Assembly: GCA_937896225.1 (NCBI GenBank)
Contig: CALBMZ010000099.1
Span: forward strand, 1-64,000
Direction: 5' to 3'
Source: an uncultured Alcaligenaceae bacterium
GTDB taxonomy: Bacteria > Pseudomonadota > Gammaproteobacteria > Burkholderiales > Burkholderiaceae_B
DNA: 64,000 nt
Under the pieces are notes generated by a model. That model did no database searches. It was not told the origin of the DNA and saw only the letters and a program-made list of their open reading frames with translations. The translations under genes and the position numbers were made by a program. Positions 58,703 through 64,000 of the stretch are shown here, piece by piece. The stretch's first letter is position 1, and every line of letters starts with the position of its first letter.

Positions 58703-59521
58703 TTAAATAAACCAAGCGATGGCGTTATAAAGCATATAAGCTGCTAATGCAAACAACATATATGAAAAGGCATGTTTCAACGATTTAACCGGTAATTTAT
58801 GAGCAAGCTTAGCCCCAACGGGTGCCATGGGTATGCTGAACGCCACAATCACGAGTAATGCTGGCCAGTATATGTAACCCAGCATGCCGGGAGGCAGGTT
58901 GGTTTCTTGCATGCCAGACCATAAGTAGCCCGACACATTCGCTACAGCGATAGGAAACCCCAAAGCAGCTGATGTTGCCACAGCATGTGGAAGACTAACG
59001 TTGCACCAGGTCATAAAAGGTACTGACATAAAACCGCCCCCAGCACCCACTAAGCCAGACACCAAGCCAATACCTGCACCCGCCGCGCCTGTACCCAAAG
59101 GCCCTGGCATTTGGCGAGAAGGCTTAGGTTGCTGACTAGACCGCATCTGAATCGACATATAGCCTACAAATAATGCAAAGAATAAGGCGATCCAGCCAGA
59201 TTTGAGTGCCGCAAACAAAGCGCCACCCGAAAACAGACCACCAATAATAATGCCAGGTGCTAACGCGATGACGATATCCCAGCGTATGGCACGTTTACGC
59301 TGATGAGCCGCAACACTTGAAACAGAAGTAAAAATAATGGTCGCCATCGATGTGGCCACAGCCGCATGAACCACGAGTTCACCCGTTAGACCGCGCCATG
59401 TCAGCAGTGCGGTTAAAAATGGCACCAATATCATGCCACCCCCAATGCCCATCAAACCAGCCAGGAAGCCAGCAACCGTGCCAAGCATGGCTAAAATGAC
59501 AAAAAAGATAGGGTCCATCAT
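58703..59521 (-). CDS. TauE/SafE family sulfite exporter-like protein
   Basis: GFLAGLMGIGGGMILVPFL; multi-TM. Confidence 0.92.
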   Translation of the reverse strand: MMDPIFFVILAMLGTVAGFLAGLMGIGGGMILVPFLTALLTWRGLTGELVVHAAVATSMATIIFTSVSSVAAHQRKRAIRWDIVIALAPGIIIGGLFSGGALFAALKSGWIALFFALFVGYMSIQMRSSQQPKPSRQMPGPLGTGAAGAGIGLVSGLVGAGGGFMSVPFMTWCNVSLPHAVATSAALGFPIAVANVSGYLWSGMQETNLPPGMLGYIYWPALLVIVAFSIPMAPVGAKLAHKLPVKSLKHAFSYMLFALAAYMLYNAIAWFI

Positions 59522-59597
59522 GATCGTTCAACCTTAAATATGACGCGTGAGTATAGCGCTAGCAAAGAAAGCTCGAATTTTTAAGGTGTATAAGAAG

Positions 59598-61067
59598 TTA
59601 CTTACGCCAAAAACCCGGTGAAAACAACACTAAGACGGTAAACATCTCGAGTCGGCCAATAAGCATTGCAAATGTACAGAGCCAAATTTGAAAACTATTT
59701 AAAACGCTGTAATTAGAGGCTGGGCCAATTGAGCCTAACCCTGGACCAATATTATTTAAGCTACCTAATACTGCCGTAAAGGCTGTCGTTGGGTCTAAGC
59801 CGCTGAGTAGCATAAGCGCTGTGAGCACCGCAATGGAGAAGCCATAGAGCAACATAAATGCTAAAACCGACAGCAAAACACGATGATTAATTAAGCGATT
59901 TGAAAGCATCACTGGCGTAACAGCATGCGGGTGCAAAATACCGATCATTTCTTGCTTGGTTTGCTTGGTGAGCATCATGGCACGAATCATCTTAATACCG
60001 CCACCGGTCGAACCTGAACTGGTACTAAACATGCCCAAAGCAATCATTGTTAAGGGTGCGATCAGAGGCCAGACCGCAAAATCAGTGTTTGCGAAACCTG
60101 CCGTGGTGGCCATTGACACGGTATTGAACATGGCAAAACGTAAGGCGGTTAAGGGATGGTCATAAACACCCATAAACCAAAGGTAACACGCAATCACCAA
60201 GCCTGCGCCCAAAACAATGGTGAGGAAAGGAATGGTTTCAGGGCAACGCCAGTAAGGCCGAAAATCACCATTGCGCAACACATTAAAGTGAGTGGCATAG
60301 TTAATTCCAGACATCAACATAAAAACTATGGCAATGGCTTCAATAACGGGTGAGTCGAAGTAACCAAAGCTGTTGTCGTGGGTTGAAAAACCGCCCAAGG
60401 CTACCGTTGATGCCATGTGGCACCACGCATCAAACCATGTCATACCCGCCAATTTATAAGCGAAAAAACATAAAATCGATAAACCAAAGTAAATGGCGTA
60501 TAAGGCTTTAGCAGTGCTGGCAATACGGGGGGTAAGCTTTTCTTCTTTCATCGGGCCAGGTGTTTCGGCACGAAACATTTGATGCCCCCCCACGCCGAGC
60601 AAAGGCAAAATGGCGACTGCCAAAACAATAATTCCCATGCCACCCACCCAATGCAGGGTGACGCGCCACAAATTAATAGACGGGGCCAGGGTGTCTAGAC
60701 TACTTAAAACCGTACCCCCAGTCGCAGTAAGGCCCGACATGGCTTCGTAATAAGCATCTGTAAACGACAGGTACCTACCAATATCATCAAAATACAATAG
60801 AAGTGGAATGGTCGCGATTAATGGCAAAGTGGTCCACACCAACGAAACCAATAAAAACCCATCACGTTTTCGCAACTCGGCTCTGTATCGACTGGTACCC
60901 CACCATAAAACGCTGCCAATGGAAACGGCTAGGGCAAAGGCCTCAAGAAAAACAATCAGTTGACCGTCTTCCATCAATAAAGAACCCACCATCGGTACAA
61001 TCATCGTACTGGCAAACAGTAAAATGGTGAACCCTAAGACGTGCGCAACGGCGAGCAGGCGACGCAT
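59598..61067 (-). CDS. trkH: Trk potassium uptake protein TrkH
   Basis: MSGLTATGGTVLSSLDTL selectivity-filter-like motifs; start MRRLLAVAHV at 61067 preferred. Confidence 0.93.
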   Translation of the reverse strand: MRRLLAVAHVLGFTILLFASTMIVPMVGSLLMEDGQLIVFLEAFALAVSIGSVLWWGTSRYRAELRKRDGFLLVSLVWTTLPLIATIPLLLYFDDIGRYLSFTDAYYEAMSGLTATGGTVLSSLDTLAPSINLWRVTLHWVGGMGIIVLAVAILPLLGVGGHQMFRAETPGPMKEEKLTPRIASTAKALYAIYFGLSILCFFAYKLAGMTWFDAWCHMASTVALGGFSTHDNSFGYFDSPVIEAIAIVFMLMSGINYATHFNVLRNGDFRPYWRCPETIPFLTIVLGAGLVIACYLWFMGVYDHPLTALRFAMFNTVSMATTAGFANTDFAVWPLIAPLTMIALGMFSTSSGSTGGGIKMIRAMMLTKQTKQEMIGILHPHAVTPVMLSNRLINHRVLLSVLAFMLLYGFSIAVLTALMLLSGLDPTTAFTAVLGSLNNIGPGLGSIGPASNYSVLNSFQIWLCTFAMLIGRLEMFTVLVLFSPGFWRK

Positions 61068-61074
61068 AAAAAAA

Positions 61075-62454
61075 TCAGAAAAAAGAAGCGGAAACTTGAA
61101 ACAGTTTCTCAACTTTAGATATTTGTGTGCGTGATGACACAAATACAATGACATGATCGTCAGGCTCAATCACAGCCTTAGAGTAAGAAATCAAAATTTC
61201 TTGTTTGCGCACAATGGCACCTACCGATGCACCTTTGGGCAACCCCATCTCAGCAACCCGACGCCCGACCACTTTAGATGATTTTTTGTCGCCATGGGCT
61301 ACCATCTCAAGTACTTCTGCCAAGCCACCCCTTAATCTATGTGCGGCAACAATATCGCCACGCCTGACATACCTTAACAACTCACTCATCGTGGCTTGTG
61401 AGGGCGACACAGCAATATCTATGTGACTGCCTTCCATCAGTTCGCCATAAGCTTGGCGATTGATTAATGCAATCACGCGCCGTGCACCCATTCGCTTGGC
61501 AAGCAACGACGACATGATGTTGTCTTCGTCTTCGCTGGTTAAAGCCAGCCAAGTATCCATGTCTTCGATACCCTCACTTTGCAAAAGAGACTCATCGGTT
61601 CCATTGCCTTGCAAAACTAAAACATTGTCAGGTAAAGACATAGCCAATTTTTCACAGCGTGAAGCGCTTTGCTCAATAATACGAACGTTGTAACCGCCCT
61701 CGCCCAATTGTCGAGCCAATCGCGCACCAATGTTGCCACCGCCTGCGATCATAATACGCCGAACCGATGTGTGCCCCACACGCATTTGATCGATTGCAGT
61801 CTGTGCGTCAGCTGTGTCGGTAATCAGCAGAACCTCGTCTTGAGGGCGCAATATCGTTTCAGGCGTCACGTCAACCGAAAACCCTGAGCGCCAAATACTA
61901 ACCACCCGCGCATTAACGTCGGGGTTGAGGACTCGCAAATCTTTTAAAGCATGGTTAGCCATCGAGCTCTGCGAACTCAACCGCACCGTGATAACACTCA
62001 CCAAGCCATCGGCCATATCAACAACTTGAAGCGCTTCAGGGAATTTGATCAGTTTAATTAAATAATTGGTGACGCTATTTTCTGGGCTAATCACCGCGTT
62101 GACACAGAAACCGTCTTCATCTAACAGTTCAGGAATTTTAGGCAACTCAGCTGATCTTATGCGCGCAACCCGACGTGGCACATTGAATATTTTTCGAGCA
62201 ATTTTACAAGCAACTAAATTGATTGAGTCTTGTGACGCGCAGGCAATTAACATGTCGACATCTTCGGCGCCAGCCGCTTGAAGCGTTGAAACTTGCGTGC
62301 CATCACCCACAACACCTCGCAAATCAAAGCGCTCTTGTAGGATAGACAAACATGATGCATCTGAGTCAATGACCGTGATGTCGTTATGCTCTGAAACTAA
62401 ATTTTCAGCAACACTGGAACCCACACGACCCGCCCCTAAAATCAATATTTTCAT
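61075..62454 (-). CDS. trkA: Trk potassium transporter regulatory protein TrkA
   Basis: MKILILGAGRVGSSVAENLVSEHNDITVID; two RCK_N/RCK_C modules. Confidence 0.96.
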   Translation of the reverse strand: MKILILGAGRVGSSVAENLVSEHNDITVIDSDASCLSILQERFDLRGVVGDGTQVSTLQAAGAEDVDMLIACASQDSINLVACKIARKIFNVPRRVARIRSAELPKIPELLDEDGFCVNAVISPENSVTNYLIKLIKFPEALQVVDMADGLVSVITVRLSSQSSMANHALKDLRVLNPDVNARVVSIWRSGFSVDVTPETILRPQDEVLLITDTADAQTAIDQMRVGHTSVRRIMIAGGGNIGARLARQLGEGGYNVRIIEQSASRCEKLAMSLPDNVLVLQGNGTDESLLQSEGIEDMDTWLALTSEDEDNIMSSLLAKRMGARRVIALINRQAYGELMEGSHIDIAVSPSQATMSELLRYVRRGDIVAAHRLRGGLAEVLEMVAHGDKKSSKVVGRRVAEMGLPKGASVGAIVRKQEILISYSKAVIEPDDHVIVFVSSRTQISKVEKLFQVSASFF

Positions 62455-63158
62455 GACGAACGCTTACGAGACTCTATGCCCAGTTGTTTAAGTTTCCGGT
62501 ACAAGTGGGTACGTTCGAGACCCGTACGCTCTGATACGCGGGTCATACTGTGATTTTCGCGGGCCAAATGAAATTCAAAATAAACCCGCTCAAAGGCATC
62601 ACGCGCATCACGCAAAGGTTGCTCAAGCGCAATATTGCCCAGTAAATTAACGGGTGCGGCCTCATCTAAATGATTATCCTCCCCTACTAGCTCGTTCGAG
62701 TCAGAACCTCGCTCATCAACATCAGATGTGCCCTGCACACTCAAAGTGGCCAGAAGCGGGGCAGCCTTGGTCGCACCCGTTGCCAGCGGTAACCGTGTAC
62801 GCGCCAAACCTGATGCAACGGTTTTAAGTAATCGTTGAAGCGTGATAGGTTTTTCTAGGAAATCTATCGCGCCAATGCGAGTTGCCTCGACGGCTGTATC
62901 GATTGTGGCGTGACCACTCATCATAATCACCGGCATATCTAACAGCCCCTGCGAGCCCCATTCGCGTAACAACGTTACGCCATCTGTATCAGGCATCCAG
63001 ATATCAAGCAGCACTAAATCAGGACGCACACGTAAACGTGACGCACGGGCCTGGGCAGCGTTTTCTGCTAAGTCAATGGTATGACCTTCATCATAAAGAA
63101 TTTCAGAAAGAAGTTCGCGAATGCCAACTTCATCATCAACCACTAAAATTCTTGCCAT
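62451..63158 (-). CDS. NtrX-like response regulator lacking the AAA+ domain (REC + Fis HTH)
   Basis: REC domain (235 aa total), C-terminal RVSERTGLERTHLYRKLKQLGIE; no GESGTGKE/Walker or GAFTGA. Confidence 0.88.
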   Translation of the reverse strand: MARILVVDDEVGIRELLSEILYDEGHTIDLAENAAQARASRLRVRPDLVLLDIWMPDTDGVTLLREWGSQGLLDMPVIMMSGHATIDTAVEATRIGAIDFLEKPITLQRLLKTVASGLARTRLPLATGATKAAPLLATLSVQGTSDVDERGSDSNELVGEDNHLDEAAPVNLLGNIALEQPLRDARDAFERVYFEFHLARENHSMTRVSERTGLERTHLYRKLKQLGIESRKRSS

Positions 63159-63181
63159 GTTTTTTATCTACCTATTACTTT

Positions 63182-63997
63182 TTATGTATTATCGTGCGGA
63201 TGCGCTTTGGCGTCTACTTGACCCACAAATTGCGTTAATAGAACAGTGACTCTGGCCCCGCCGTCGCTCTGATTTGAAATGTCAACATGACCGCCATGCT
63301 CTTCAATAATTTTTCGCACGATGGCCAATCCCAGCCCGGTACCTTGAGCTTTGGTTGTTGTGTAGGGTTCAAACGCTCGTTGCAGTATTTGTGCGGAAAA
63401 CCCGGGACCACTATCTGATACTGTCAATCGAACCGCGCGCTGTTCAGCCGCCCCGCCTAAACGCGTGCGAATCACTTCAGTCACCAATTTAATACATTTT
63501 GGGCTGGTTTGATCTATCATAGCTTCACGTGCATTACCCAATAAATTGTGAATCATCTGGCGAAGCTGAGTGGGATCGCCTAACACTTTAGGCAAATCTT
63601 GAGCAAGCAACACATCAAAATTAATTTCTTGTGCATCACCTAATGTTTGACTTGTCATGTTTGGGGGTTCCCAACCATACAAGGCTAAGACGTCATCAAC
63701 AATGTGATTGAGGTCAAGTTCAACAAAGCTCTGTGCAGGCTTACGGGCATATTCACGAAAATCGTTGACCATGTGCTTCAGTGATGTTACTTGGTTAACA
63801 ATCGTTGTGGTTGCACGTTCTAACAGTTTGGCATCATCAACTGACAACTTACCTTCTAACTTCATAGCCAACCTTTCAGCTGACAATTGTATAGGGGTCA
63901 GCGGATTTTTTATTTCATGTGCCATGCGTCTTGCCACTTCAGCCCAAGCCACGCTTCGATTAACTGAAATGAGCTCGGTAATATCATCAAAAACCAA
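63182..63997 (-). CDS. NtrY-like sensor histidine kinase, C-terminal part (continues beyond window)
   Basis: VARRMAHEIKNPLTPIQLSAERLAMKLEGKL H-box and HATPase; 5' end outside window. Confidence 0.9.
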   Translation of the reverse strand: MVFDDITELISVNRSVAWAEVARRMAHEIKNPLTPIQLSAERLAMKLEGKLSVDDAKLLERATTTIVNQVTSLKHMVNDFREYARKPAQSFVELDLNHIVDDVLALYGWEPPNMTSQTLGDAQEINFDVLLAQDLPKVLGDPTQLRQMIHNLLGNAREAMIDQTSPKCIKLVTEVIRTRLGGAAEQRAVRLTVSDSGPGFSAQILQRAFEPYTTTKAQGTGLGLAIVRKIIEEHGGHVDISNQSDGGARVTVLLTQFVGQVDAKAHPHDNT

Positions 63998-64000
63998 TAC

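Noticed and set aside
59531-59587. ACCTTAAA/TTTAAGGT inverted repeat between the TauE-like gene and trkH
   Set aside because: Loop over 40 nt and A/T-rich arms; plausible by chance.

Overview
The window is a typical chromosomal segment of a betaproteobacterium, probably Burkholderiales and Alcaligenaceae-like by gene order and protein character (inference). It is densely packed with housekeeping genes. I saw no prophage, IS element, CRISPR array, rRNA or tRNA. Main blocks: rplU-rpmA-obgE-proB; a vitamin block (TPP riboswitch-thiC, metH, cobalamin riboswitch-btuB-btuF-like, thiG-thiD); ubiB/ubiJ/Tim44-like/ubiE; phoB-phoR with a PHO box; pxpBCA; LPS transport and Kdo genes (kdsD-kdsC-lptC-lptA-lptB) followed directly by hpf-ptsN-hprK-rapZ with no rpoN; rsmI/yraN/diaA-like/dolP-like; argB; ctpA-envC-gpmA; grxC-secB-gpsA; trkH-trkA-ntrX/ntrY-like. 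I found no clearly new multi-gene system. The most interesting signals are non-coding or architectural: (1) a three-arm, mutually exclusive hairpin set with a terminator-like T-tract inside the signal-peptide codons of the btuF-like gene; (2) rpoN missing from its usual lptB-hpf slot, a 22-bp imperfect tandem repeat in that gap, and an NtrX-like regulator with no sigma-54 AAA+ domain; (3) a thiC leader whose terminator hairpin also covers the Shine-Dalgarno; (4) a roughly 20-bp stem plus T-tract between hpf and ptsN; (5) a CRP-like perfect palindrome before a pcm-like gene; (6) a palindrome, 12-bp tandem repeat and three-repeat PHO box packed into the ubiE/phoB divergent promoter. All calls come from reading the sequence and supplied ORFs; no searches or folding were run.
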